Positions 16,380 through 25,552 are shown, numbered from the stretch's first letter. The stretch is DNA of 64,000 bases from Nocardioides aurantiacus (GCF_003752505.1 NZ_RKHO01000001.1:992001-1056000), one strand, 5' to 3'. Program-made: numbers and translations. The notes: generated from the sequence alone by a model not told the origin.

Positions 16380-17237
16380 TCAGTGCCCCTGCCCGGAGAG
16401 CGACGGGCTGGCCTCGGCCACGCGGAGCGGTGTCGTCGGGCCGGTGGTGGTGACGGTGCCGTCGACGGGTTGCAGCGGGCCGCCGTCGAGCGACCACTGC
16501 GCGGTCCAGGTCACCACGACGCGGTGCTCGACCGTGACGTGGGCGTCGGCGTAGCGGTGCACGATCTCCTTGGCCGGGTAGGGCGCCCCCGCCGTGCTCG
16601 TCGTCGTGCTCGTGCCGTCGCCGTGCTGCCAGGTGAAGGTGCTCGGCTCGATCTGCAGCCGCACGTCCTGCCCCAGGATGGTCACGTCCCGGGTCAGCGG
16701 CTCGGCTTCGGTGAAGAAGATCGTGTCGAAGTTGACCAGCGTCTTGTCACCTGGCTGGCTCTGCGACCGCAGCTCCGGCACCGGCACCCGCCGGAACGCC
16801 GCCAGCACCATCGCCTCGGTGACCTGCGGGGGAGCGGGTGCGGCGGCCGTCACCGCAGGTGGAGGGCCATCGCCCGAGCACACGAACCCCAGCGGTGTCT
16901 CGCCCCCGAACCCGATCTGCCACTGGCGGTACTGCACGCTGCCGGGCGGACACGGACTGGCGGGACAGACGCCCGCGCCCGTGTTCGGGCTGCCGACTCC
17001 GGTGTCACACGGCGAGCGGTACTCGTAGCGGAACTGCGGAGGCTTGGTTGGTGCTGAGGAGATCTGCTCGGGTGGGGTTGTATCACTGCCCTTAATCGCC
17101 GCACCGCCTTCAGACCCCTTCAATAGGACGTCGAAAGCGTCGTCACCGGGCGACACAGGGGGGTCCGCTGCCGCAGTCCAGTCCGGGATGAGTGCCAGTA
17201 TCAGTGCGGTTAACGCCGCGGCCATCCCGCGGTTCAT
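16380..17237 (-). CDS. Secreted protein with PKD-like segment
   Basis: A 285-residue exported protein. The N-terminus MNRGMAAALTALILALIPDWTAAA is a signal peptide. A Pro/Cys-rich middle (four or more Cys, VCPASPCPPGSVQYRQWQIGF) is followed by a segment with TFTWQHGDGTSTTT and a closing HRYADAHVTV, the look of a PKD-type beta-sandwich. The ATG at 17237 overlaps the stop of the upstream lipoprotein gene by 4 bp (ATGA), so the two are coupled. The function is unknown; a cell-surface role with the lipoprotein is inferred. Confidence 0.8.
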   Translation of the reverse strand: MNRGMAAALTALILALIPDWTAAADPPVSPGDDAFDVLLKGSEGGAAIKGSDTTPPEQISSAPTKPPQFRYEYRSPCDTGVGSPNTGAGVCPASPCPPGSVQYRQWQIGFGGETPLGFVCSGDGPPPAVTAAAPAPPQVTEAMVLAAFRRVPVPELRSQSQPGDKTLVNFDTIFFTEAEPLTRDVTILGQDVRLQIEPSTFTWQHGDGTSTTTSTAGAPYPAKEIVHRYADAHVTVEHRVVVTWTAQWSLDGGPLQPVDGTVTTTGPTTPLRVAEASPSLSGQGH

Positions 17238-17800
17238 GCGGTTGGATCCAGCTCTGCGACGAGCCAGCCGCTCTCAACCGGCCGAAGAACAAAGGCACGC
17301 AGTCGTTTTGCCACCCCAGGGAACGCGGTGGGTGTCGCGCCGCTCGACTGAGTTAGCGATTGCTCGTCGGACTTAATGGTTGCGTCAACGAAGTATCGGT
17401 TCCGGGTGGGCCCAAACTGCTTCGTCTCAAGAACCGTCCAACCGCCGCCTTCGATCCTCCCGCCGCCAGCGTAAATGTTGTCGATCCCATTCCAGAGAGC
17501 AGCACACTTGATGCAGTCATTTGTGGATAGCCGACGCAGCGCCTTGGTGTCTCCAGTGGCTCCCGCGTAGTTCAGTACCGCAACCCAGTGCCGAACGAAA
17601 GCGGCCGCGCCAGCCTTACTGGGCCGCCTAGCCGGTTTAGGGATTGGTGGGATCGTCGGTTCCACAGAAGAGGATGAGGCACTCGACGGTGCGGGTGAAG
17701 GTGCGGCCGACGGGGCGGGGTTGTCGCCGCCGCACGCGGCTGACACTCCGATCGCCATCACGGCCGTCACAGTGGCCACCACACGGCTCAGCCGACGCAT
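17234..17800 (-). CDS. DUF6318-like lipoprotein
   Basis: A 188-residue lipoprotein. The signal peptide ends in SAAC (lipid-modified C23), followed by a Ser/Pro/Ala-rich linker to about residue 55 and a globular domain beginning AGAAAFVRHWVAVLNYAGATGDTKALRRL, then STNDCIKCAAL. This is the arrangement I associate with DUF6318 actinobacterial lipoproteins; the family call is from memory. The ATG at 17800 has GGAGGG 7 nt upstream. GC content is very low for this genome (31 and 32 GC in the 60-base blocks at 17341 and 17461, against 45 at 16441), suggesting foreign origin of this stretch. Confidence 0.82.
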   Translation of the reverse strand: MRRLSRVVATVTAVMAIGVSAACGGDNPAPSAAPSPAPSSASSSSVEPTIPPIPKPARRPSKAGAAAFVRHWVAVLNYAGATGDTKALRRLSTNDCIKCAALWNGIDNIYAGGGRIEGGGWTVLETKQFGPTRNRYFVDATIKSDEQSLTQSSGATPTAFPGVAKRLRAFVLRPVESGWLVAELDPTA

Positions 17801-17879
17801 ACGTCACCCTCCAGGGTCCGGTCCCGAGAACGTCGAGACGGTATCTACCCAGGTCAGAAGCGCGCTACACGCCGTTCCC

Positions 17880-17895
17880 GGGTTGTGGACAACCC
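17880..17895. other. Palindrome containing a DnaA-box-like sequence
   Basis: GGGTTGTGGACAACCC has perfect 7-bp arms and contains TGTGGACAA, the complement of TTGTCCACA, the high-GC actinobacterial DnaA box. The rest of the gap 17801-18067 shows no credible gene. Confidence 0.4.
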
Positions 17896-18067
17896 GTGCT
17901 CCGCCTGGCGACCATCGCGAAGCCGGTCGCGCGCGAACACCGAACACTCCGCACGCGACAGGCCGTGCACGGGGTCCGCACGTTCGGCGATCGCCCGAGT
18001 CAGGCAGCGACGACGCTTCCCGGTCGACGAGCTGAGCCGCAGGGGCGGCGGAGCTGGGAAGGACGGA

Positions 18068-18373
18068 TCAGCGACCCGCGACGCGGCGGCCCGGCGTACG
18101 AGGTGGGTGGGGGTCCTCCCGGAGCAGTGCGGTCAGCCGGACCCCGAGGAGCAGGGCGAGCAGGAGGCACGCCGCAGCCCCCACCGTCGCGGCGACCAGC
18201 GCGACCCAGGCGCCGGCCCCGGCCTCGAGCTGTCGCCCCGCGCCGACGGCGAGCACGACGAGCAGCCCCCACACCACGACGCACCCGGTCACGGCCAGTG
18301 CCAGCAGGGCGAGCCGACCGCGCGGCAGCTGGCGAGGAGCCGGGGCGGCGCGGTGCTGGTGGGGCGAGGTCAC
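18068..18373 (-). CDS. Small membrane protein, two transmembrane helices
   Basis: A ~101-residue protein with two long hydrophobic segments (RLALLALAVTGCVVVWGLLVV and AWVALVAATVGAAACLLLAL) and short basic ends. GTG codons at 18373 and 18379 can both start it. No family is recognised. Topology with both ends inside is expected from the charged termini. It stands alone between the lipoprotein gene and the nrdR promoter region. Confidence 0.6.
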   Translation of the reverse strand: MTSPHQHRAAPAPRQLPRGRLALLALAVTGCVVVWGLLVVLAVGAGRQLEAGAGAWVALVAATVGAAACLLLALLLGVRLTALLREDPHPPRTPGRRVAGR

Positions 18374-18379
18374 GAGCAC

Positions 18380-18618
18380 ATCATGCCGACCCGACGGCGT
18401 CGCGGAGGCAGGATCGGGACCAGGTCGGTCCTCCCCAGGGGCCCCGACGGCCGGTGTCCGACCGGTCCGCGCTGGTCGACACGCACCTCGACACTGGGCC
18501 GCCCACCGATTTCCGGACGCGTCCGCGTCGCTGACCTGCGAGAACGGGACGAGCGATCCTGGCCCGCCGGATCCGTCGGCGCGCGCGGTTGCACCTCGCC
18601 GTGGCCGGGTCTACGGTT
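18380..18618. other. Intergenic region upstream of the nrdR regulatory boxes
   Basis: I see no credible coding region here. Reading frames in the stretch are short and of shadow type. A possible -10, TACGGT, lies at 18612-18617. Confidence 0.4.
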
Positions 18619-18665
18619 CCCCTACATCTAGTAGTTACACGGATGTAGTTATCCACATCTAGTCC
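18619..18665 (+). promoter_or_regulatory. Tandem NrdR-like boxes upstream of nrdR-nrdJ
   Basis: Two copies of ACATCTAGT occur at 18624-18632 and 18655-18663, 31 bp apart (three helical turns), each in a partly palindromic A/T-rich setting (CTACATCTAGTAG for the first). NrdR is known to bind pairs of such boxes spaced by whole helical turns near ribonucleotide reductase genes, so NrdR autoregulation is likely. Confidence 0.75.
18649..18657 (+). promoter_or_regulatory. DnaA box overlapping the second NrdR-like box
   Basis: TTATCCACA is an exact match to the classical DnaA box. It shares bases with the downstream NrdR-like box, so DnaA and NrdR might compete. Confidence 0.5.
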
Positions 18666-18760
18666 CACAGGACAGACGGGGTTACGCACAGCGAACCCCC
18701 GTCGTCCACACGGAATCCACAGCCGAGCACACAGGTTGAACACCTGGAGGGAGGTCCGCC

Positions 18761-19276
18761 GTGCACTGCCCCTTCTGTCGCAGCACCGACACGCGGGTCC
18801 TCGACTCCCGGGTCGCCGAGGACGGTTCGTCCGTACGCCGCCGCCGCACCTGCCCCACCTGCGAGCGCAGGTTCTCCACCGTGGAGCTGATGCAGCTGAT
18901 GGTCGCCAAGCGCAGCGGCGCCACCGAGCCGTTCACCCGCGAGAAGGCCGTGGCCGGCGTCCGCAAGGCCTGCAAGGGCCGCCCGGTGTCCGAGGACGAC
19001 CTGGCCCGCCTGGGCCAGCTGGTGGAGAACGACCTGCGCGCCGAGGGCTGGGCCGAGGTGCCCGCCCACGAGGTGGGGCTGGCCATCCTGGCGCCCCTCA
19101 AGGCGCTCGACGCGGTGGCCTACCTCCGCTTCGCGAGCGTCTACAAGGCCTTCACCTGCGCCGACGACTTCGAGAGCGAGATCGCGCTGCTGCGCGCCGC
19201 CTCGGTTGTCGGTGGTGACGGCTTGACTGGGTCCGACCCCGACGCACGGGCCGCGACCCCCCAGCCCACGGGCTGA
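18761..19276 (+). CDS. nrdR: Transcriptional repressor NrdR
   Basis: A 171-residue regulator of ribonucleotide reductase genes that senses ATP/dATP. The N-terminal zinc ribbon has C3-x2-C6 and C31-x2-C34 with RRRRTC between; an ATP-cone domain covers about residues 46-136 ([19 protein letters not shown]). The GTG at 18761 has GGAGGGAGG just upstream. The tail after about residue 150 is Ala/Asp/Pro-rich and longer than usual. It lies 58 bp before nrdJ and is probably cotranscribed with it. Confidence 0.97.
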   Translation: MHCPFCRSTDTRVLDSRVAEDGSSVRRRRTCPTCERRFSTVELMQLMVAKRSGATEPFTREKAVAGVRKACKGRPVSEDDLARLGQLVENDLRAEGWAEVPAHEVGLAILAPLKALDAVAYLRFASVYKAFTCADDFESEIALLRAASVVGGDGLTGSDPDARAATPQPTG

Positions 19277-19334
19277 CCCCGATCAGCCCCGTGCGCTGTG
19301 GGGAAGCAGCGCGCGGGGCCACCACGTAAGACAG

Positions 19335-22298
19335 ATGAGCACCACCAACCAGGGAGCACGGGACATGACCGAAACGGTGAGCAGCACCGGCACAGCACGG
19401 GGACGTCGCAAGGGCGGCCTGAAGATCGAGCAGACCTTCTCGACGCCCGGGGTCCACCCCTACGACGAGCTCACCTGGGAGCGACGCGACGTCGTCCAGA
19501 CCAACTGGAAGACCGGCGCCACCGTCTTCGAGCAGCGCGGCGTGGAGTACCCCACGACCTGGAGCGTCAACGCCTCCACGATCGTGACGACGAAGTACTT
19601 CCGCGGCGCCGTCGGCACCGACGCCCGCGAGTGGAGTCTCAAGCAGCTCGTTGACCGCGTGGTCACGACCTACACCGCCGCCGGACGCGAGCACGGCTAC
19701 TTCGCGAGCGAGAAGGACGCCGAGGTCTTCGAGCACGAGCTGACCTGGCTGCTCGTGCACCAGTACTTCTCCTTCAACTCGCCGGTCTGGTTCAACGTCG
19801 GCACCCCCAGCCCGCAGCAGGTCTCGGCGTGCTTCATCCTCTCCGTCGACGACTCGATGGACTCGATCCTCAACTGGTACAAGGAGGAGGGGTTCATCTT
19901 CAAGGGCGGCTCCGGCGCCGGCCTCAACCTCTCCCGCATCCGCTCCTCCAAGGAGCTGCTCTCCTCCGGCGGCACCGCTTCGGGCCCCGTCTCCTTCATG
20001 CGTGGCGCCGACGCCTCCGCGGGCACCATCAAGTCCGGCGGCGCGACGCGTCGTGCGGCCAAGATGGTCGTCCTCGACGTCGACCACCCCGACATCGTGG
20101 AGTTCGTCGAGACCAAGATGAAGGAGGAGGACAAGATCCGGGCGCTGCGCGACGCCGGGTTCGACATGGACCTCGGCGGCGCCGACATCACCTCGGTCCA
20201 GTACCAGAACGCCAACAACTCGGTCCGCGTCAGCGACGAGTTCATGCGTGCGGTCGAGGACGGCACCACCTTCGGCCTGCGTGCCCGCGACACCGGCGAG
20301 GTCATCGAGAGCGTCGACGCCCGTGAGCTGTTCACCAAGATCAGCGAGGCCGCGTGGGCCTGTGCCGACCCGGGCCTGCAGTACGACGACACGATCAACG
20401 ACTGGCACACCAACCCCGAGACGGGCCGGATCACCGCGTCCAACCCCTGCTCGGAGTACATGTCGCTCGACAACTCCTCGTGCAACCTCGCCTCGCTCAA
20501 CCTGCTGAAGTTCCTCAAGGACGACGACACCTTCGACGCCCCGCTGTTCGCCAAAGCCGTCGAGCTGATCATCACCGCGATGGACATCTCGATCTGCTTC
20601 GCCGACTTCCCGACGGAGCCGATCGGCGAGACCACCCGCAACTACCGCCAGCTCGGCATCGGCTACGCCAACCTCGGCGCCCTGCTGATGGCGATGGGCC
20701 TGGGCTACGACTCCGACGGCGGGCGCGCGATGGCCGCGACCATCACCTCGCTGATGACGGGTCAGTCCTACAAGCGCTCGGCCGAGCTCGCCGCGGTCGT
20801 CGGTCCCTACGCCGGATACGCCCGCAACGCCGACGCCCACAAGCGCGTCATGCGCAAGCACCAGGCCGCCAACGACGTCGTGCGCACCCTCGGGGTCCAC
20901 GACGCCGGCGTCCACAAGCTGGCCACCAAGGTCTGGGACGACGTCCAGAAGCTCGGCGAGAAGAACGGCTTCCGCAACGCGCAGGCCTCCGTGCTCGCGC
21001 CGACCGGCACCATCGGCTTCATGATGGACTGCGACACGACCGGCATCGAGCCGGACTTCTCGCTGGTCAAGTTCAAGAAGCTCGTCGGCGGCGGCTCGAT
21101 GCAGATCGTCAACCAGACGATCCCGCGGGCGCTGAAGAAGATGGGCTACCAGACCGAGTCGATCGAGGCCATCGTCGAGTTCATCGCCGAGAACGGCCAC
21201 GTCATCGACGCGCCCGGCCTCAAGACCGAGCACTACGAGGTCTTCGACACCGCCATGGGCGCGCGTGCGCTCAAGCCCATGGGCCACGTGCGGATGATGG
21301 CGGCCTGCCAGCCGTTCCTGTCCGGCGCCATCTCCAAGACGGTCAACCTCCCCGAGTCGGCCACGGTCGAGGAGATCGAGGACGTCTACCTGCAGAGCTG
21401 GAAGCTGGGCCTGAAGGCGACCGCGATCTACCGCGACAACTGCAAGGTCGGCCAGCCGCTGTCCGACGGCAAGTCCGAGTCCTCCAAGAAGGACCAGGGC
21501 CTGTCCACGGCCACCGTCGCCCCCGAGGTCGTCGAGAAGGTCGTCGAGGTCCACAAGCCGTTCCGCAAGCGCCTGCCCAAGAGCCGGGCGTCGCGGACCA
21601 CCAGCTTCACGGTGGGTGGCGCCGAGGGCTACATGACCTCCGGTGCCCACGACGACGGCGAGCTCGGCGAGGTCTTCCTCAAGCTCGGCAAGCAGGGCTC
21701 CACCCTGGCCGGCGTGATGGACGCCTTCTCGATCGCGGTCTCGATCGGCCTGCAGTACGGCGTCCCGCTGGAGACCTACGTCTCGAAGTTCACCAACCTG
21801 CGCTTCGAGCCCTCGGGCCTCACCGACGACCCCGACATCCGCATGTCGCAGTCGCTGATGGACTACGTCTTCCGCCGGCTGGCGCTGGACTACCTGTCCT
21901 TCGAGGACCGCTCGATGCTCGGCATCTACTCCGCCGAGGAGCGGCAGCGTCACCTCGAGACCGGCTCCTACGAGCCGCTCGAGGAGACCGGCGGGTCCGG
22001 CGAGCTGCTGGCCGAGACCACCGTGGGCGTCGTCGAGGCCAAGGCCACCCAGCCGACCGGTCGCGACCACGACGACCGCGGGGACGACCTCGAGACCAAG
22101 GACACCCACGGTGCCGAGGCTCGTCAGGTCCCCGCGCAGGTGACGAAGCAGGAGGCCCGCACCTCGGCCGAGCTGCTGGAGAAGATCACCGGCACGGCCG
22201 TCGACTCCCCGCTGTGCATGACCTGCGGCACCAAGATGCGACCCGCCGGCTCCTGCTACGTGTGCGAGGGCTGCGGCTCCACCAGCGGCTGCAGCTGA
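19335..22298 (+). CDS. nrdJ: Vitamin B12-dependent ribonucleoside-diphosphate reductase, class II
   Basis: A 987-residue enzyme that makes deoxynucleotides without oxygen, using adenosylcobalamin. Visible motifs are SACFILSVDDS (substrate-site Cys), NPCSEY and SSCNLASLNL (active-site region), and GSGAGLNLSRIRSSKE. The C-terminus ends in a Cys-rich tail, CMTCG then CYVCEGCGSTSGCS, which holds the redox Cys pair and a zinc ribbon. ATG 19335 gives the full frame; ATG 19365 (MTETVSS) has AGGGAG upstream and may be the true start. A hairpin terminator follows. No intein or frameshift is seen, and no cobalamin riboswitch was recognised upstream. Confidence 0.97.
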   Translation: MSTTNQGARDMTETVSSTGTARGRRKGGLKIEQTFSTPGVHPYDELTWERRDVVQTNWKTGATVFEQRGVEYPTTWSVNASTIVTTKYFRGAVGTDAREWSLKQLVDRVVTTYTAAGREHGYFASEKDAEVFEHELTWLLVHQYFSFNSPVWFNVGTPSPQQVSACFILSVDDSMDSILNWYKEEGFIFKGGSGAGLNLSRIRSSKELLSSGGTASGPVSFMRGADASAGTIKSGGATRRAAKMVVLDVDHPDIVEFVETKMKEEDKIRALRDAGFDMDLGGADITSVQYQNANNSVRVSDEFMRAVEDGTTFGLRARDTGEVIESVDARELFTKISEAAWACADPGLQYDDTINDWHTNPETGRITASNPCSEYMSLDNSSCNLASLNLLKFLKDDDTFDAPLFAKAVELIITAMDISICFADFPTEPIGETTRNYRQLGIGYANLGALLMAMGLGYDSDGGRAMAATITSLMTGQSYKRSAELAAVVGPYAGYARNADAHKRVMRKHQAANDVVRTLGVHDAGVHKLATKVWDDVQKLGEKNGFRNAQASVLAPTGTIGFMMDCDTTGIEPDFSLVKFKKLVGGGSMQIVNQTIPRALKKMGYQTESIEAIVEFIAENGHVIDAPGLKTEHYEVFDTAMGARALKPMGHVRMMAACQPFLSGAISKTVNLPESATVEEIEDVYLQSWKLGLKATAIYRDNCKVGQPLSDGKSESSKKDQGLSTATVAPEVVEKVVEVHKPFRKRLPKSRASRTTSFTVGGAEGYMTSGAHDDGELGEVFLKLGKQGSTLAGVMDAFSIAVSIGLQYGVPLETYVSKFTNLRFEPSGLTDDPDIRMSQSLMDYVFRRLALDYLSFEDRSMLGIYSAEERQRHLETGSYEPLEETGGSGELLAETTVGVVEAKATQPTGRDHDDRGDDLETKDTHGAEARQVPAQVTKQEARTSAELLEKITGTAVDSPLCMTCGTKMRPAGSCYVCEGCGSTSGCS

Positions 22299-22416
22299 TG
22301 AGGCCGCACCTCGCGAGAACGGCGCCGAACCGCGCGGGTTCGTTCACCGCGTCTCACGAGGTGTGGCACCGGTGATCCTCGTCGGGTCGGTGCGCTGACC
22401 GTGAGGTGAAACGCGT

Positions 22417-22466
22417 GACGACGAAGGGCCGGTCGCTCCTCACGGAGCGACCGGCCCTTCGTCGTC
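22417..22466. terminator. Very strong bidirectional terminator after nrdJ
   Basis: A perfect 23-bp stem (22417-22439 with 22444-22466) closes a TCAC loop. It lies between nrdJ and the convergent CPCC-type gene and can end transcription from both sides. Confidence 0.9.
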
Positions 22467-22495
22467 CAGCTTGCCCCAGCACGGTGGCGTGTGGG

Positions 22496-23134
22496 TCAGC
22501 CAGCGAGGGTGATGCGACCTGTTCGCAGCATCGCCCAGTGTTGCTGGACCGTGCCGGGGCGTGCGAAGCGGAGCATCCACCAGGCCGCGTGCAACGGGTG
22601 GTGTCGGTAGAAGTTCTCGTCGCTGATGAGCCGCGAATGCAGGTCGACGAAGGACGCCGGGAGTCCGGGGCCGTGCTCACGGTTCAGGTCGGTCAACTCC
22701 TGCTTGACCTGCCGATGCGTCATGGATGGAGCGTCGGCCGCGATGCGCCGCACCCCGGCGTTGTACTCCCTGAACGGACCTTCGGGGTCGTCAACGACTG
22801 CCTGGTCGTAACGGCGGTCCTCTTCCTCCCGGCGGAGTCGTTCGTCCGACGATGCCTGGCGCACCCGCGCCCTCAACTCGTCCGTCAGCTCTATGGGTGA
22901 CCACTCCGGGTCGCGCGCTTCTCGCCGCCTCGGTGCTCGGACCTTCCCCGGACGGCGAGGGTAGGGGAGTGTCTCCGAGAGGAAGTCCTGCTGAGCCTCG
23001 ACCAGTGTCTGACCGTTCGGTCCGCTGAACTCCCAGGGTTCGACGCTCTCGTCCTCCCACCAACAGACGGGACAGAGGTCGTAGTCGCCTCTGCCCGGCA
23101 GCGTCCTGTAACCACAGCAAGGACACGCGTACAT
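22496..23134 (-). CDS. CPCC-family cysteine-rich protein
   Basis: A 212-residue protein starting MYACPCCGYRTLPGRGDYDL and then CPVCWWEDE, the CPCC zinc-ribbon-like signature. Zinc binding by the four Cys (C4, C6/C7 and the CPVC pair) is likely. The middle is charged and helical; the C-terminus (HHPLHAAWWMLRFARPGTVQQHW) is Trp-rich. The ATG directly before the Cys motif is chosen although no ribosome site is clear; the frame is open upstream to 23290. GC is somewhat low (40 of 60 in the block at 23041). Family function is unknown; relatives often sit near toxin immunity or accessory genes. Confidence 0.75.
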   Translation of the reverse strand: MYACPCCGYRTLPGRGDYDLCPVCWWEDESVEPWEFSGPNGQTLVEAQQDFLSETLPYPRRPGKVRAPRRREARDPEWSPIELTDELRARVRQASSDERLRREEEDRRYDQAVVDDPEGPFREYNAGVRRIAADAPSMTHRQVKQELTDLNREHGPGLPASFVDLHSRLISDENFYRHHPLHAAWWMLRFARPGTVQQHWAMLRTGRITLAG

Positions 23135-23320
23135 GCGAGCACGTGTGTCTGCTCGCAACCTCGGCCACACGAAACTGGGAGAACGGCCGGGTCGACCGCG
23201 ACACAGAGTGTCCTTCGGCAGCGACCCGCGTGGTTCGCCGTGCTGCAACTCAGCCACCGGTCCGCTGGAACGCCCACCCCCTCGCCGCACTGGCGGCGAT
23301 CGGTCCCTGAGGCGGAGCGC

Positions 23321-24019
23321 TCAGCCGCGCCGCAGCCAGGGCGTCCAGCCGAGGTCCGCGTCGCTGCTGAGGCGGCCGCCGTCGCGGAAGGGGTTGTCGT
23401 AGGACTGCTCGACGCGCAGCGAGGTGTCGGTCTCGCGGAACGCCAGCCGGAAGCTGGCGCCGCTGAGCTTGATGCGTCGGGGGCTGCCGGCGCACCAGCG
23501 AGGGAAGCTGACCCGCACCGTGTTGGCGCGGTAGTCGATGCGACGGGTGATGTTGCCGCGGCAGATCGCACGCTCGTCGGACATGCGCTCGATGCTCGCG
23601 ACCCCACCGGGCCGCCGTGCGGTGGCGGCGACCGCCACCTGGCGGCGCTGTCCGTTGGCGCCGCGGGTCAGGGCGACCCACGTCAGCTCCTGACCCGCGC
23701 GAGGGCGACGGATGTCGAGGTACTGGCTGGTGATGCTGATCGAGCTCCGGTGGTGCGCGAAGGTGGTCGCGACGAGGTCGCCGACCCGGGTGGTGTCCCG
23801 CCGGAACTCAGGGTCGAACGGGTCGCCGTCCACCTCGGGCTCGCACTCGTCGGCCTCGAAGTCGCAGCCCTCGTCGACGGTCAGCGTCAGGACCGAGCGC
23901 ATCACGTCGCCGGACGGGTCGGCCACCCCGACGGACCGGGCGCCGGCCGGGGCTGCACCCAGCAGGGTCAGGCCGAGGGTGAGGGCGGTCGCCAGGCACA
24001 GGGCGATGCTGCGGCGCAT
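23321..24019 (-). CDS. Secreted protein of unknown function
   Basis: A 232-residue exported protein with signal peptide MRRSIALCLATALTLGLTLL and a likely cut after GARS-type Ala residues. The mature part begins VADPSGDVMRSVLTLTVDEGCDF and contains four Cys, one pair early (acidic loop) and one pair late (CRGNITRRI, WCAGSPRRI), which may form disulfides. It is beta-rich by pattern. ATG 24019 has GGAG five bases upstream. I do not recognise the family. Confidence 0.75.
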   Translation of the reverse strand: MRRSIALCLATALTLGLTLLGAAPAGARSVGVADPSGDVMRSVLTLTVDEGCDFEADECEPEVDGDPFDPEFRRDTTRVGDLVATTFAHHRSSISITSQYLDIRRPRAGQELTWVALTRGANGQRRQVAVAATARRPGGVASIERMSDERAICRGNITRRIDYRANTVRVSFPRWCAGSPRRIKLSGASFRLAFRETDTSLRVEQSYDNPFRDGGRLSSDADLGWTPWLRRG

Positions 24020-24246
24020 GCGGACTCCGAGGGTGAGCGGGGACCGAGCGCCCCGGTGGGCGGATCCCACCACGAGGTGGGGATGCGACGTCGTTGGAAC
24101 GGCGAAGGGGGGCCGACTGGTCTAGCCGGGGTGGCCCTGTCACGTACGTCGGGCCGCGACCTGCTCGTGCGGTTGGTGCGCGCCGGCCGAGCGGGCGCGC
24201 TCGCTACGGTGGGCCGGCCCGATCCAGCCGCTTCCCCGGAGGACCC

Positions 24247-25464
24247 GTGCCCTACTCCTCGCTGTCCCACCTCGAGTGCTCCGCCACCGGCGAGCGCTAC
24301 GACGCCGACCAGGTGCAGGGGGTCAGCGCGGCCGGCAAGCCGCTGCTCGCGCGCTACGACCTCGAGCAGGTGCGGGCGGGGCTGACCAAGGAGGAGGTCG
24401 CGTCGCGGCCGCACGACCTGTGGCGCTACCACGAGGTGCTGCCGGTGCGGGACCCCGCGCACGTCACCACGCTGGGCGAGGGCATGACGCCGATGCTGCC
24501 GCTGCCGGCGTACGGCGCCTCGATCGGGCTGCCCGGCCTGATGATGAAGGACGAGGGCCTGGTCCCGACCGGGTCGTTCAAGGCCCGTGGCGCGGCCGTC
24601 GGCGTCTCCCGGGCCCGCGAGCTCGGCGTACGGGCCGTCGCGATGCCGACCAACGGCAACGCCGGCGCCGCCTGGTCGGTGTACGCCGCCCGCGCGGGCA
24701 TCGGCTCGCTCATCGTGATGCCCGTCGACGCCCCGGAGATCACCCGCCGCGAGTGCGTCGTCGCCGGCGCCGAGCTCTACCTCGTCGACGGGCTGATCAA
24801 CCACGCGGGAGCGCTGGTCAAGGCGGCGGTCGAGCAGCGGCCGGGCTACCAGGAGGTCTCGACCCTCAAGGAGCCCTACCGGATCGAGGGCAAGAAGACG
24901 ATGGGCTACGAGATCGCCGAGCAGCTGGGCTGGGAGGTGCCCGACGTCATCCTCTACCCGGCCGGCGGCGGGGTCGGGCTGATCGGGATCCACAAGGCGA
25001 TGCAGGAGCTCCAGGCGCTGGGCTGGATCGGGGAGAAGCTGCCCCGGCTGGTGTGCGTGCAGTCCACCGGCTGCGCCCCGATCGTGGACGCCTTCCACGC
25101 GGGCCTCACCGAGAGCACCCTCGTCGAGGGCACCCACACGCTGGCCTTCGGCATCAACGTGCCCAAGGCGCTCGGCGACTTCCTCGTGCTCGAGGCCGTC
25201 CGCGAGTCGGGCGGCACGGCGATCGCGGTCAGCGACGAGACCATCCTGGCCGAGACGACGGCGCTGGCCCACGCCGAGGGGAGCTGGGTCTGCCCCGAGG
25301 GCGCGGCCTGCATGGCGGCGGCCCGCGAGCTGCGGGAGAGCGGCTGGATCGGCGAGCAGGAGCGCGTCGTGGTGCTCAACACCGGCACCGGCCTGAAGTA
25401 CCCCGACACCGTCAGCGTCGACGTGCCGACCCTGGCCCGCGACGGAGTCGTCCCGCGGCGGTGA
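24247..25464 (+). CDS. thrC: Threonine synthase
   Basis: A 405-residue PLP enzyme converting O-phosphohomoserine to threonine. The PLP Lys is K112 in TGSFKARGA; the PLP phosphate loop is YPAGGGVGLIG, and MPTNGNAGAAWS is the Asn/Gly-rich substrate loop. It opens with LSHLECSATGERYDADQVQG, a Cys-containing N-terminus usual in archaeal-type threonine synthases. GTG 24247 has GGAGGACCC upstream. A threonine/serine exporter lies 14 kb away and is not part of an operon with it. Confidence 0.93.
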   Translation: MPYSSLSHLECSATGERYDADQVQGVSAAGKPLLARYDLEQVRAGLTKEEVASRPHDLWRYHEVLPVRDPAHVTTLGEGMTPMLPLPAYGASIGLPGLMMKDEGLVPTGSFKARGAAVGVSRARELGVRAVAMPTNGNAGAAWSVYAARAGIGSLIVMPVDAPEITRRECVVAGAELYLVDGLINHAGALVKAAVEQRPGYQEVSTLKEPYRIEGKKTMGYEIAEQLGWEVPDVILYPAGGGVGLIGIHKAMQELQALGWIGEKLPRLVCVQSTGCAPIVDAFHAGLTESTLVEGTHTLAFGINVPKALGDFLVLEAVRESGGTAIAVSDETILAETTALAHAEGSWVCPEGAACMAAARELRESGWIGEQERVVVLNTGTGLKYPDTVSVDVPTLARDGVVPRR

Positions 25465-25552
25465 TCCGCCGGGGCGGGCGCGGGGGAACGCCGACGCCGG
25501 GGACGGCCGCTCCCTAGGCTGGTGTCCAGCACGCAGTCGATCGGGGGGCCAG

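Noticed and set aside
19277-19334. Cobalamin riboswitch before nrdJ
   Set aside because: The 58-bp gap is too short and lacks the conserved B12-box sequence.
19152-22109. A 985-codon open frame antisense to nrdJ
   Set aside because: nrdJ is unmistakable on the other strand; the antisense product is Val/Leu/Asp/Gly-rich shadow with no domain.
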